Of a stretch of 64,000 bases of DNA, positions 8,158 through 17,982 are shown piece by piece. The stretch comes from Rhynchopus euleeides. Lineage: Eukaryota > Euglenozoa > Diplonemea > Diplonemida > Diplonemidae. Positions within the stretch are counted from its first letter, which is position 1. Each line of letters begins with the position of its first letter. The notes below the pieces were generated by a model. It saw only the letters and a program-made list of their open reading frames with translations. It was not told where the DNA came from and did no database searches. The position numbers were made by a program, and so were the translations under genes. Where the stretch lies: positions 2,294,569 to 2,358,568 of the forward strand of contig OY723249.1 in the NCBI GenBank assembly GCA_963210315.1, given 5' to 3'.

Positions 8158-9762
8158 GCGGTAGGCACGGTCGACACGGTGCCAGCCCTCATCGAGGCGG
8201 AGTGCCGCAGGCGCTCCCGCATCCTCCGCGTGGAGGACAGCGAGTGGCTGCTGCTGCGGCAGCCGCGCGTCGAGAGGCGGGGCTGGAAGCGCCCCAAGGA
8301 GGCCACCCCGCAGGCGCTGAAGGATGAGATTGCCTCGCTGGCGTCGCAGATCAAAACGCTGCAGCGCGAGAAGGGGCGCAGCGCACCGGACACCCTCCAC
8401 GCCATCCAGCGCATGGCGGAGCTGCGGGCACAGCTCCCCACAGCGGCAAAGGTGCGCAAGGCCAAGCCAGCCACACCCACCCCTGCTCCTGCTGCGCCAC
8501 CCGCCGACGCAGAGCCGAGGCGCCCTGTTGAGACTGCCTGCGACACGCCGCTGTTTCTCCGCAGCACCTGCACCCCGGTGTCGCCCTGCCTCGCCCTGCG
8601 CTCCAGCTGCGCCTGCCCCCTGACAAACCGTCTCCTGGAGGACACGCTTGTGTGGCACAAACCCGCTGCCGAGGTGTCAGCCTACGCCCTACCTGCTGCC
8701 GAGGGCAGCACCTGCCCTGTCTGCCTCTGGAACGTCGCGTCGCACCTGCTGCTCGCCTCTGCCGCACCGCCTGCCGCCACCACTGCCTTGGTCGGCAGAT
8801 GCCTCGCAGCTGACCCGACCCCAGCTGTGCGCGGGGGCGCCCTGCTGCTCCGCGGCATGGCGGCGGAGTGTGGGGGTGACGGGGATGCTGCCGCAGCATC
8901 TTACCAGGAGGCCATCGCCTGCGACCCCAGCATCGTAGCTGATTACTTCGGGCTGCCTGAGTCGGGCGGCGAGCTCGCTGACGAGGGCAACCAGCCCGGC
9001 GGCGCAAAGCCGGGCCCCAGGAAGTTCGCCATCTTCGAAGACTTCCGCATCGGGGCCACCGCCTCCTCTGCAGACCCCAAGGTCACAGCAGGTGCGGTGC
9101 AGCGGGGGGCCACCCTGCGGCTTCTGCACGCCGTCGCCTTCGCCAAATCCCCCCTCCACGCGCACCCCCCGGACTGCCCCGCGCAGCAGATGCAGCACGA
9201 CCTGCACTGCTGCGTGCGGCACTTCCTGCCCCCGCATGTGGTCCGCCTCCTCTCTGCACACTACAAAGAGATGATCTCCCACGGCGTGGTCACGTTCGGC
9301 GACAGGCGCACCGAGAGGTACTTTGCATACAACGACCCTGTTGCGCGCCTCCTGATGGCGCAGTACACTGCGTACATCGGGAAGCTTGTGGGGTTTGATG
9401 TGAAACCTTCCTACTCCTATATGATATCCTACCGTGATGAATCGGAGCTGCTGCCGCATCAGGACAGGGAGCAGGCAGAGATAGTGGTATCCATCCAGCT
9501 GGACATGTTCCCCGAGTGCGACGTCTGGCCCCTGTTCATCGGGGCGGAGCCGCAGCCCCCGAAGCGTGGCGATGCGGAGAAGCCGCCGGCGGAGCTGCAC
9601 AGGAAGCATGTTCTGCACGACGGGGATGCAGTCGTGTTCCGCGGTAGGCGCATGATCCACTGGCGTGAGAAGGTGTCGCCAGGCACGCAGGCAACCATGC
9701 TTCTCATCCACTATGTTGCGGCTGGCTATGCAGGGCCTTTGAAGACGGGGATGAATGAGTGA
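8158..9762 (+). CDS. 2OG-Fe(II) oxygenase-like protein, N-terminus unresolved
   Basis: The C-terminal third carries a 2-oxoglutarate/Fe(II) dioxygenase fold: PSYSYMISYRDESELLPHQD supplies the HxD iron ligands, and GDAVVFRGRRMIHWREKV supplies the distal His. The nearby basic residues could bind 2-oxoglutarate. The central part (about 8700-8930) is Ala-rich with a tetratricopeptide-like stretch (AASYQEAIACDPS). The first about 90 residues are basic and helical, probably coiled coil. Coding-type codon use begins near 8170, right after the stop of the 78-aa gene. However, the first in-frame ATG after that is at 8413, and the earlier ATG at 7969 would require reading the 78-aa gene in a second frame. 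The true start is therefore unknown (non-ATG start, hidden upstream exon, or sequence error). Substrate unknown; such enzymes hydroxylate proteins, nucleic acids or small molecules. Confidence 0.75.
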   Translation, partial: AVGTVDTVPALIEAECRRRSRILRVEDSEWLLLRQPRVERRGWKRPKEATPQALKDEIASLASQIKTLQREKGRSAPDTLHAIQRMAELRAQLPTAAKVRKAKPATPTPAPAAPPADAEPRRPVETACDTPLFLRSTCTPVSPCLALRSSCACPLTNRLLEDTLVWHKPAAEVSAYALPAAEGSTCPVCLWNVASHLLLASAAPPAATTALVGRCLAADPTPAVRGGALLLRGMAAECGGDGDAAAASYQEAIACDPSIVADYFGLPESGGELADEGNQPGGAKPGPRKFAIFEDFRIGATASSADPKVTAGAVQRGATLRLLHAVAFAKSPLHAHPPDCPAQQMQHDLHCCVRHFLPPHVVRLLSAHYKEMISHGVVTFGDRRTERYFAYNDPVARLLMAQYTAYIGKLVGFDVKPSYSYMISYRDESELLPHQDREQAEIVVSIQLDMFPECDVWPLFIGAEPQPPKRGDAEKPPAELHRKHVLHDGDAVVFRGRRMIHWREKVSPGTQATMLLIHYVAAGYAGPLKTGMNE

Positions 9763-10365
9763 GGGGGGGTGGGGGTGACACGGCGGTGGTGGTGGTGGTG
9801 GTGCAAACAACAAGGGAAAAGAGAAAAAAGCGCAGAAACAGGAGGGGTGGGGGAGGGCGGGGCCGGGGAGGGGAAGAAAGCCTCTTCAAAAAATACAGCA
9901 CTCATCAGGGGCAAAAATTGATTGCCTTTGCTGCTCCCAGCCCCACATGAGCCAGCTTGCAATGGATGTGGCCCCATCTGGCCTGGTTGCAGCAACGTCT
10001 CTGCGAAGGAGGCGGTGTAGGAGCGTAGGATGTGGCTATGGTGTGCAGCACACAGCATAGTGCCCATTCCTGTTGTGTCTTATCAGAGTGGCAGTGGGCC
10101 CGCCTCGCGCCTGCTGCAGGAGTGGGGGTGGGGGAGAAGAAACGGAAAAGACGCGAACATATTTCATGAGAAGAAACCCCCATGCAGACTACGGGCCAGC
10201 CCCCACCCCACCCCACCCCACCCCCTCCCTCTTTGGCTCCGAGCCAATGAATTCGAATCCAACTGGCTCACCCTGATCCCAACGCACCGCGTTGCCCCTT
10301 CTGACTTGCTTCTGTCCCAACCCCTACCCACCTACAGGGCGCTGCAGGAGGCACCGGTCTGCACC
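9763..10365. other. Intergenic region
   Basis: About 600 bp, with a GTG/GGT-rich tract at 9785-9805 and a CCCCA-repeat tract at about 10202-10228. CCCACCTACAG ending at 10337 is acceptor-like, 28 bases before the next ATG. Nothing else seen. Confidence 0.5.
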
Positions 10366-10983
10366 ATGCCAGGCCTGCGGATATGCGAGGTGTCCCCCCT
10401 CGAATGCTACAAGGTGATAGGAACGGAGGGGGGCATCATGGAGTTCGTCAATGCGAGGCGCCCGCCCCCCGAGAAGCTGCAGGACTGGAGTGCGGTGTAT
10501 ATGCAGTTCTGCGCCGCCCACTCTCTGGGCACAGTGGGGTACCGCTGGGACCAGGGGTACGACATGGCGCAGCTGAACCAGGTGACCCTCCGGCAGCTCC
10601 GCATCATCGTTGTCGACGACCCGATGTTTGCCGACGGCAATGTGACAGGGGCTGAGAAGGCCACGATGCTGCGCCGTGCCCTGAAGGACCAGTGCAACGT
10701 CACCCTGCCGGACAGCCGCCCCCTCATGACTGCCCTGGGGGACCTCGGCTACTGCCTGGCCTGCCTGGAGACGGAGCAGGAGTGGGAGCTGGTCATCTCC
10801 CCTGCGCTGCTGGAGCGCAGCATCCAGTCGCAGGACATCACCAAGCAGTTCAAACCATCCTACGGTGCGACATCCCACTTCCGGGATTGCGCCGACTCGC
10901 CCTGGCAGCGCTACGATGCTGCCGATGAGGTCACACGCCTCGCCCAGCCGACACCGCCACCCTGCTTCATGTCCCAAGCCTAG
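10366..10983 (+). CDS. Conserved-looking protein of unknown function (205 aa)
   Basis: I chose the ATG at 10366, after the acceptor-like CCTACAG at 10337. The frame is open further upstream but low in complexity there. Codon use is strongly G/C-ending from the ATG onward. The protein is soluble, with no signal peptide or membrane segment, and of mixed composition, including LRQLRIIVVDDPMF and ALGDLGYCLACLETEQEW. No family or catalytic motif recognised. Confidence 0.7.
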   Translation: MPGLRICEVSPLECYKVIGTEGGIMEFVNARRPPPEKLQDWSAVYMQFCAAHSLGTVGYRWDQGYDMAQLNQVTLRQLRIIVVDDPMFADGNVTGAEKATMLRRALKDQCNVTLPDSRPLMTALGDLGYCLACLETEQEWELVISPALLERSIQSQDITKQFKPSYGATSHFRDCADSPWQRYDAADEVTRLAQPTPPPCFMSQA

Positions 10984-12269
10984 CCTACGTTAGCCATGGA
11001 GGAGGTGGCGGATACTGTTGGATCCTCTCGCTTCTTCTTGCCTTAGGGGGCCCAAGCGGAGGTGGGGGCCTACCAGCGAGATGACTGCGAGTTGTGCCTT
11101 ATGAACCTACATCGGGTGACCTTCGCTTCTGTGTGCGTCACTGTGTGTTGAAACCCGTGCCACTTCTTGCAGCCATTATTTTTTGTGAGGCGGCCTCACC
11201 TCTTCTCTATTGATAGTATTTCTGCACTTCTGACCGCAAGCCCCTCCCCCCCACCTGCAGAGATGGGGGTATCGTGTAGGAGATCCCTGAGGCTTCCTGC
11301 TCGAGAGAGATAGATGGAGAGGGTCCTTGGGGGGGGGGGGGGGCGTCAAGGTGTCTCGGCTCTATTGGCTCTGTCGATCCGTCGATTGTGACCCTGCGTG
11401 GAAGCGTGGGGTGCTTGGGGGGAAGGGGGGCGGGGGGGTTTTACTTCACTGCTCAACACCCCCCGTGCTGTTTCTAGCCATCGCCACTGCGCGGGGGGTG
11501 GTGTGCAGCCTTGCGTCTCAGTGGGGGGGTGGTGGGGGGGTCTCCCTTTCTGGGGCGGGGGTCTTCGCGATGGTGCCGAAAAACGGTGTGTTTTTTTGGC
11601 GTTTTTTCCTTCCTATTTTGAGGTGGAATAACCGCCGGAACTTTTCCGGAAGGTTGCCGGTGGCGAAGAGGCTCACCCCGCGCTCTGATTGGCGGGCATC
11701 GTGGTGGCCGCAAAACTCACCAGCCTTCGCTCTATACATACAGTGCAGAGAATGCAAAGCCTCTCCTTACCACCTCGGTGCCATAGAGTGGTGGCCCTGT
11801 TTGTTTGTTTTGTGGTATGTCGGCGGAGCCATCCGGTGACAGCAGCCTTCCCGTTGGAAGTGTTGAGTGCTGTTGCCAAAAACCTGGTTTGCGAGGATCT
11901 GCCTTCGGCAGTCTGTCTTTGGAGGCCCTTCCGTTTCTGCTTTTCTTCTGCTGCAACCTTCCCGGTCGCCGCAAGGAGGACTGGAGGGGCAGCGCGTCAC
12001 ATGCACAGAAGTGCGTACAAAGCAAGTTTCCCCCCGCACATTGTGCTGCAAGTATTGTTCTTACGCTCGCCACAAACCGTCAGCGGTTTCCCCTGACAAA
12101 TACGACTCTACCCCCACCCGCAACCCAGCCTTGACCGCCCTACGCACGAATGTGTTTTGAAGAGTGGAGGCAATGGCGGCCCCATGTGGGTTTTGTAGTT
12201 TGATGAATCACATCCACATCTACGTCACCACCAACACACGCAGCATATCAGGGCACGCAGACATCAACA
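10984..12269. other. Intergenic region
   Basis: About 1.3 kb without a supported gene. It has G-rich tracts (11331-11342, 11524-11543) and an imperfect inverted segment around CCGGAACTTTTCCGG (11635-11649). GGGCACGCAG ends at 12260, 9 bases before the transporter ATG, and is acceptor-like. Confidence 0.5.
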
Positions 12270-13889
12270 ATGGCCGAGACAGTCACCCGGAAGCGCCCGC
12301 TGGTGCAGCGGCTGTCGTCGCGTATCCTTGGGGATGAGGGCGACGAGGCACGCCAGGACAATCAGATGAAGTACATCAAGCTGCTGTACGGAGCGGGCCA
12401 CATCCTGAACGACCTGTGCGCGGCGTCGTGGTTCACTTACATGCTTGTCTTCTTCGAGTATGTTGCGGGGCGGTCCGCCACTGCGGCGGGTGGGCTGGTG
12501 CTGGTGGGGCAGGTTGTCGACGGTCTCGCCACGCCTGTCGTCGGTGTCCTGTGTGACAAGTCCGCGCAGAACGCGGACCCCACCATCCCCGGCGACACTG
12601 TGGCGAAGCGCCTGCCGTGGCACCTGGGCGGGAGTCTCATGGTTCTGTTCTCCTACCCCTTCCTGTTCCTCCAGGACGCGCAGTACACCTTCGGCCACAC
12701 AGAGGTGGCTGTCTTCATGTGGTACGCCATCTACGTGTCGATCTTCCAGACTGGGTGGGCCACGACTCAGATCAGCCACTTGTCGCTCATCCCTGACCTG
12801 AGCACCGGGTGCCCCGAGAGGCGCACAGCCCTCAACGCCACGCGTTACGCTGCGACCGTGCTCTCCACTGTGGCGGTGTACGTTGTGGCGTACATCCTGC
12901 TGGGCACAGCCGGCACCGACACCGACTCCCCTTCGTCGAACGTGACGGAGATGCTTTACGACGACAACCTGATGGGCACGCCCGCACCCGACTCGGACAG
13001 CTCCCTGACTGTGGACAACAAGGTGCAGTTCCGCGAGCTTGCGATGTTCATCACATGCACCGGGTTCTTCTTTACCTTCATCGTCTTCCAGCTGGGGATG
13101 CGCCTCTCCGCTCGCACGGCGGGCCACCTGCTGATCAACCCCGACTCACCCACCACCGGGCAGCAGGCCAGCACCGGCGAGACTGTTAAGATGTGGCTTA
13201 AGTGCAAGAGGTTCTACTGCGTCGCCGTGATGTACATGTGCACCCGTCTTGTCGTCAACATGTCGCAGTCCTTCCTGCCCTACTACCTGACGAAGACCCT
13301 CGGGATGAACAAGACCTCGATTGCCCTGGGCCCGCTCACTCTCTACATCTGCTCGTTCGGCGCTTCGATGGTGATCGGCAACCTGGCAAAGAGGATCGGA
13401 GCCTACAAGAGCTACCTGTTGTCGCTCACCGGGATCTCCGGTGCCTGCTGCCTGTGGTACTTCATCGACGGCACGCCTGACCTGGTGTACATCCCCTGCG
13501 GGATCTTCGGGTTCTTCTCGTCGCTGCTGATGGTGTCGTGCCTCTCGATTGTCGCAGAGCTCATCAAGGACCTGCCCGGGTCTGCCTTTGTCTACGGCGC
13601 ATTCTCCTTCACTGACAAGCTGAGCAGCGGCATCGTCATCATGCTTATCCAGTACGGGTCTGCGAACAGCAGCGACAACGACAAGCCGCACTACTACCGC
13701 CTTGTTGTCAGCATCTTCCCCCTGTTTGTCGCAGCGCTTGGGATCCTCTCGGTGCTGGTGTCGTTCCGCCTGACGTCCCCCGCCACCTGGGATGAGTACC
13801 TTGCCCTGCAGAGCGAGAAGGCCAGGCTGAACATCCCCCAGAAGAACGTTCAGGACGCGACTGTCGTGATTCACTGCAACGACCAGTGA
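12270..13889 (+). CDS. MFSD12-like major facilitator transporter (539 aa)
   Basis: A 12-helix MFS protein of the GPH (glycoside-pentoside-hexuronide symporter) type. The N-terminal signature GAGHILNDLCAASWFTYML (residues about 41-59) and GLVLVGQVVDGLATPVVGVL closely resemble animal MFSD12, a lysosome/melanosome protein required for cysteine import. Six hydrophobic spans occur before a hydrophilic loop at about 220-250 and six more to about 500, with a charged C-terminal tail. The length fits the family (about 480-550). Substrate in this organism is inferred only. The gene is uninterrupted, ends in UGA, and starts 9 bases after an acceptor-like CACGCAG. Confidence 0.88.
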   Translation: MAETVTRKRPLVQRLSSRILGDEGDEARQDNQMKYIKLLYGAGHILNDLCAASWFTYMLVFFEYVAGRSATAAGGLVLVGQVVDGLATPVVGVLCDKSAQNADPTIPGDTVAKRLPWHLGGSLMVLFSYPFLFLQDAQYTFGHTEVAVFMWYAIYVSIFQTGWATTQISHLSLIPDLSTGCPERRTALNATRYAATVLSTVAVYVVAYILLGTAGTDTDSPSSNVTEMLYDDNLMGTPAPDSDSSLTVDNKVQFRELAMFITCTGFFFTFIVFQLGMRLSARTAGHLLINPDSPTTGQQASTGETVKMWLKCKRFYCVAVMYMCTRLVVNMSQSFLPYYLTKTLGMNKTSIALGPLTLYICSFGASMVIGNLAKRIGAYKSYLLSLTGISGACCLWYFIDGTPDLVYIPCGIFGFFSSLLMVSCLSIVAELIKDLPGSAFVYGAFSFTDKLSSGIVIMLIQYGSANSSDNDKPHYYRLVVSIFPLFVAALGILSVLVSFRLTSPATWDEYLALQSEKARLNIPQKNVQDATVVIHCNDQ

Positions 13890-14078
13890 GTTCTGACGTC
13901 GTCCTGTGTTTTTTTCTCGCGCGTGCAGCTCACATCCCGTGAGTGTAATTGAAACGAACCGTGCGTTTCGCCCCTCCAAAGCAAAGCCATAGGGGAACGG
14001 CCAACAGCCCCTTCGGGCTGTGGCTGGAATGCCCCAATAGGAAAAGCAGCAGGAAAATAAAGCGGCAGGAAAATAATA

Positions 14079-14240
14079 CCGTACACGGTGGACTCCAGCG
14101 GCCCTAGCGGGAGTCTGGGAGCGGGAGTCTGAGCGGGTGTCAAAGACTCCCGCTAGCGGGAGTCTATACTCCCGCTAGGGGGAGTCTGACTCCCCCTAGC
14201 GGGAGTCTTTTCACCTATTTTCATCCATTTTTCCCATGAT
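14079..14240. repeat. Left inverted arm with CTAG-centred palindromes
   Basis: Contains repeated near-palindromic blocks (CTCCCGCTAGCGGGAG, CTCCCGCTAGGGGGAG and its complement). It is the reverse complement of 17826-17980, with about 20 bp differing near the outer end. Confidence 0.85.
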
Positions 14241-14398
14241 ATAGTTACAGTCTACTGGCGTGGGGGGTAAAATCATGGTGGAAGAGGGATGGGGAGGGGC
14301 TTGTTTTGCTTCTGTCAGTTTCCCCGGACTCTGGACTACCTACCTATCCTCCTGGTAGCGGCTACACCTGCGGAGGTGAGCGGTTAGAATTTGAGGTG

Positions 14399-15265
14399 TC
14401 AAAGTGCGGCCATCGCCTGTCGTAGTTGTGTTACACCTTGGGCAAGACAAGCCATCCTGCAGGCCTCATCTTCTTCGTCAGAACTGTCATCCCCCTCCTG
14501 CTGTGCGCGTTGGTCAAGCGTGCTCAAAGTCGCCTCGGATGACACGAATGGTGTGAAAGTCGCCCCCAGCGGGATTGGCATTTTGCACAAGCAGAGCGAT
14601 AATTTGCGGTGTCCTTCGGGGAACCGGAACAGGAAGTAGGGCGCGCTGATGGGTTCAACGAAGTCCTGTGTGTTGCAGTGCACAAACCCCTTCTGCAGCT
14701 GTGTCAACTGTGTGCAAAGAACATACACAGCCAATCTATGAGCGTGTCGGGTGTGCAGACACGGACACAGGATGACTTCTCTATACCCGAGGATCCCGTC
14801 CTGCGACAGGTGCGCAACCTTCCAAGGCATGCCCGATGCGCGCCGCTTCTCTTCTGCCATCGCAAGATCTCTCTCGTAAGTTGCGGAGCTGGCGATTGTA
14901 ACGGCATCTTTCTTGCGATGTCCGTTCTCTGCTTCTTCAAATTCGTCGTTGTTCTGCAGAGGCACTGCATCTTCTGGAGCCCACCAATGATGGAGACTGT
15001 GTACGTAGGCATTGCGCGTTGATCCCTTTTCGGCATGCTCCATCAACCAGTGAAATATATGCCCTGAGATCCGAGCACGCAAGAAGGGAATCCGGGCTGA
15101 CTCATCCTTGCATCCCCAGAAGCGCCAGGGGATGTCTGCATACCGGAAATGCATGAGGTCTGCAAGGGAGACAAAGAGGTAGCGGAACAAGCCCTTGTAG
15201 GTGTGTCCTGTGACAGGCAAGCACGACCTTCCGGAACTGAGCACCTGTCCCATGCTGCGACACAT
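14399..15265 (-). CDS. Unrecognised ORF inside composite mobile region (288 aa)
   Basis: A minus-strand frame with ATG at 15265. The codon use lacks the G/C-ending bias of the host genes, as expected for a mobile-element gene. Features: cysteine- and histidine-containing stretches (FHWLMEH, HSLHHWWAPED, CLHTRHAHR) and an acidic patch near the C-terminus (GDDSSDEEDEA). No transposase motif is certain. A neighbouring minus-strand fragment (17083-16824) could be another part of the same gene, split by the 15890-16823 insertion, but I cannot join them. Confidence 0.4.
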   Translation of the reverse strand: MCRSMGQVLSSGRSCLPVTGHTYKGLFRYLFVSLADLMHFRYADIPWRFWGCKDESARIPFLRARISGHIFHWLMEHAEKGSTRNAYVHSLHHWWAPEDAVPLQNNDEFEEAENGHRKKDAVTIASSATYERDLAMAEEKRRASGMPWKVAHLSQDGILGYREVILCPCLHTRHAHRLAVYVLCTQLTQLQKGFVHCNTQDFVEPISAPYFLFRFPEGHRKLSLCLCKMPIPLGATFTPFVSSEATLSTLDQRAQQEGDDSSDEEDEACRMACLAQGVTQLRQAMAAL

Positions 15266-15479
15266 TCAGTGCAAGGTTTGTACAGGTCTTGTCGAATATT
15301 TTTTTGTTGTCTCATCCAGCAGGGGTGGAGCTTGAAATATGGGGTTGCGGGCTGGATCGGGTCAGATCGGGTCAGCCAATTTTTTCTTATGGGTTCCCCC
15401 CCGGTTCGTCTCAGAGATCAGTGCTCGGGCCCAGCCTCCCGCGAGGTACCGGAACCGATATGCAGCCCCGGACGCGCAA

Positions 15480-15735
15480 GGACTTGGTTACAAGACAAAC
15501 ACATGCCGTAGGGGGGGTCTGGGAGGCGGAGCTCCCAGCCGCCGGAGGCCACGGTAGTGAACATCTGTGACTTGCGGGCGTACGGATTCTGTGTGAGTTG
15601 GCTGCGTCCTCCTGAGGATACTGAGATTCCCTGATGTAAAGGGCTTGGGTACAAGACAGGCACATGCCACAGGGGGGTCTGGGGGGCGGAGCCCCCCAGC
15701 CACCGGAGGCCACGGTAGTAAACGTCTGTTGCACG
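15480..15735. repeat. Dispersed hairpin repeat, tandem pair
   Basis: Two copies about 160 bp apart. Each has a lead-in like ACTTGGTTACAAGACA and a stem-loop with a G run, a GGAG loop and a C run (at about 15515-15540 and 15675-15702). Each then continues CGGAGGCCACGGTAGT. Further copies lie at 58960-59200 (also a pair) and 63740-63806. Confidence 0.85.
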
Positions 15736-15889
15736 GTACGGGTTGGGCAGCTTCATTTGTCCTCTATTGTGACTGTTTGAGGCCTGTGCTCATGTCGCTG
15801 GGGTCACTTTGCTCACGAAACGCCTCCTGGTCACCTTGAGGCCCCAAGGCGAGGAGCCAACTTTTCCGGTTTCCCGAAAATCTATATTT

Positions 15890-16209
15890 TTTTGGTAAAA
15901 CACACCCCGTGTGGTAGAGAAAATACGGCAAGAGTCTCGGTGGGTCGGAAGAGCAGATGGTTCCCGCAACAGCTCCCGGGGAGCGGCGGGTATTTCGCAT
16001 AGGATGCCGGATGTGTGAACACGTTTGTGCGGTTTGCCCTGTGTTGTGTGAACATATGTGTATGTGTGTGTGTATGCTCCACCCAACCCGACACATTTTC
16101 TGTACTTCAGACAGGTAAGGTCACTCGACACGCGGGGGGGGGGGGGGGGGGGTTTGTTGTGTGTTTTTTCTGCCAGCCGACATCACTAGCGCCAGCGAGA
16201 AAAAAAAAA
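15890..16209 (+). repeat. Retroelement terminal repeat A (copy in fragment)
   Basis: Begins TTTTGGTAAAACACACC and ends GCCAGCGAGAAAAAAAAA. Nearly identical to 18830-19143 and 24288-24600; differences are mainly in the G-run length and adjoining T run. Contains TTTCTGTACTT (16097-16107) followed by the donor-like ACAG|GTAAGG at 16115. Confidence 0.95.
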
Positions 16210-16295
16210 TAAAATAAAAATAAAATAAAAATAAAAATAAAGCGATTTACTAATCGCCAACTCGCGATCAGGCGTTTCCAGGCAGAAAACAGTGC

Positions 16296-16576
16296 GTGCT
16301 AGATCACGGTTTGTTACGACAGAGCGACCAGAGCAGACTTCGACGCAGGTGCTAGATCACCGAATTTTTTACGACAGAGCGATCAGAGCAGACTCGACGT
16401 AGGTGCTAGATCACCGCCTTTTACCACAGAGCGACCAGAGCAGACTTCGACGCAGGTGCTAGATCACCGCCTTTTACCACAGAGCGACCAGAGCAGATTT
16501 CGACGCAGGTGCTAGATCACCGAATTTTTTACGACAGAGCGATCAGAGCAGACTCGACGCAGGTGCTAGATCACCC
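16296..16576 (+). repeat. Short 5' tandem array of retroelement fragment
   Basis: Six occurrences of GTGCTAGATCAC at about 53-bp spacing, in the two unit types described for 19211-20346. It ends directly at the ATG of the gag fragment (16577). Confidence 0.92.
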
Positions 16577-16823
16577 ATGTCGGACATGCACCCCCACGAC
16601 ATGGACTGGTTGGGGGTGCCAGTCGTGACGGGGTACGGGGATCCGGAAGTGGCAGTGGACACCTGCGTGTTCACGCCACACTGCCAGGCGGAGCACACCT
16701 CGCGGGGAAGGGGCCATTGCAGCACTTGCGGGCGGGCGGCCTCTAAGACCTGCATCCGGGCTTTCCTCCCGAAAAACGTGTCTGGGGATTTTGTGCAGGG
16801 TTTGGGGGAACCGACGTGGGTGT
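16577..16823 (+). pseudogene. Truncated gag (first 82 codons)
   Basis: Identical in reading to the start of the gag at 20349 except CTCTAAGACC for CTGTAAGACC (Ser for the zinc-finger Cys in RAACKTC). Homology stops abruptly at 16823, before the last finger CxxC. Together with the A repeat and array it forms a 5'-only fragment of the element. A truncated reverse transcript would normally lose the 5' end, so deletion or recombination is likelier. Confidence 0.9.
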
Positions 16824-17083
16824 CAGCTGACCCGAAAAAACCCCCAAGCTCCACCCCTGTCATCCAGTACCCTGATCAGCCGCATGGCGAGCCCCTTGCA
16901 GTCATGGAGTGCTGGGGTGACGTAGCGGGCATTGGGAAGCACACCTGCCAAGAGGGAGGGGTAGCCAGCCTCTTTCATCTCAGAGAGAGTCAGGTGCGGG
17001 TATCGATGCACCTGTTGATACCAGCGTTCTTCTGGGATGTCGCACAGTGAGCATCGGTGCCCTCGCCCCCCGCATCGCCTCAT
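16824..17083 (-). pseudogene. Minus-strand ORF fragment next to the insertion
   Basis: A minus-strand frame from ATG 17083 contains CSLCDIPEERWYQQ and PALHDCKGLAMRLIRVL. It is broken at the junction with the gag fragment. The P..LHDCKG.. stretch looks protein-like and could be part of a transposase or other mobile-element protein, but I do not recognise it. Confidence 0.3.
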
Positions 17084-17100
17084 TGTTGCCCACTGCTGAT

Positions 17101-17203
17101 CTATACTCCCGCTAGCGGGAGTTGGACTCCCCCTAGTTGAGACTCCCGAAAAGGGTTAAACCCGGTAGTGGTACCCTACCCCCGCTGGAGTCCACCGTGC
17201 AAG
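17101..17203. repeat. Extra partial copy of the right inverted arm
   Basis: Repeats the stretch from ATACTCCCGCTAGCGGGAGT to GGAGTCCACCGTG, in the same orientation as 17880-17980, with a 15-base insertion (AAACCCGGTAGTGGT). Suggests two elements end to end, or an internal duplication. Confidence 0.85.
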
Positions 17204-17348
17204 GCCGGATCAGCCCACGGGTGGGTTTGAGGAAGAAATCTGGGGGGGCAAATTTTGCTGCGACTTCCGGTTTCACCCGGCCGAACTCCAGCATCTATCC
17301 AGACCCACGGTGCCAAGCCGTTCGCCCGTGTCGCGATCATTCGCGGCT

Positions 17349-17729
17349 TCAGGCTGCCCCCGACGACACGTTTGTATCCTGCACCTTGCCATACTTCGCC
17401 TCCACCTTGTATATGACGGAGAGCGCCCTCCTTCCGCATCGTTGCGACTTCCCTGACAGCGAACTTATCCATGTCAGGGAAGACATGGCGATGATTGCGT
17501 TGGCCACCTGGGTGCTGTGCTGGTGGAGCTCCTTGCTCAACACCGTTGCTAGGAGCCTTCTAATGGATCCCAGTGTCAGCACACTGCCCCCTTTTTTAAC
17601 AGGGAAGGCCGTGCAAAAATCATGCACAATGTTCGTCGCCTCCGCAGCCTCGGGACTCTCTGCGCTCTTCTTCTTCTTAATCGACTTTGCCGCCGGCTTC
17701 GCTGCCGGCTTCGTTGTCGTCTTCCCCAT
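17349..17729 (-). CDS. Possible histone H2B-like histone-fold protein (126 aa)
   Basis: The N-terminus is a Lys/Ala/Pro-rich tail (KPAAKPAAKSIKKKK, residues about 7-21), like histone tails. Residues about 48-82 (TLGSIRRLLATVLSKELHQH and the following helix VANAIIAMSS) align by eye with the loop 2-alpha3-alphaC part of H2B (reference pattern from memory: T-x-RE-I/L-QTAVRL-L-P-x-LAKHA). The first half of the fold is poorly matched, and about 40 extra C-terminal residues follow, so this may be a degenerate gene. It lies just inside the right inverted arm, on the same strand as the other ORFs of the composite region. Other histone-fold proteins, or chance similarity, remain possible. Confidence 0.35.
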   Translation of the reverse strand: MGKTTTKPAAKPAAKSIKKKKSAESPEAAEATNIVHDFCTAFPVKKGGSVLTLGSIRRLLATVLSKELHQHSTQVANAIIAMSSLTWISSLSGKSQRCGRRALSVIYKVEAKYGKVQDTNVSSGAA

Positions 17730-17825
17730 TTTTGTGAATCAGGTCTGCGAGCTGGGATGGGTGGAAACGTCCGTTTCGTTTGGTGTGGCTGTACTTCAGT
17801 GACGAGTGCCACATTGCATAGGTAT

Positions 17826-17980
17826 CATGGGAAAAATGAGTGAAAATAGGTGAAAAGACTCCCGCTAGGGGGAGTCAGACTCCCCCTAGCGGGAGTATAG
17901 ACTCCCGCTAGCGGGAGTTGGACTCCCCCTAGTTGAGACTCCCGAAAAGGGTTACCCTACCCCCGCTGGAGTCCACCGTG
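17826..17980. repeat. Right inverted arm of composite region
   Basis: Reverse complement of 14079-14240 in outline: TGAAAATAGGTGAAAAGACT, then CTAG-centred palindromes, then CCGCTGGAGTCCACCGTG. Confidence 0.85.
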
Positions 17981-17982
17981 TA

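Noticed and set aside
16577..17050. 157-codon gag-like ORF
   Set aside because: Only the first 82 codons are gag; the rest is read-through into unrelated DNA.
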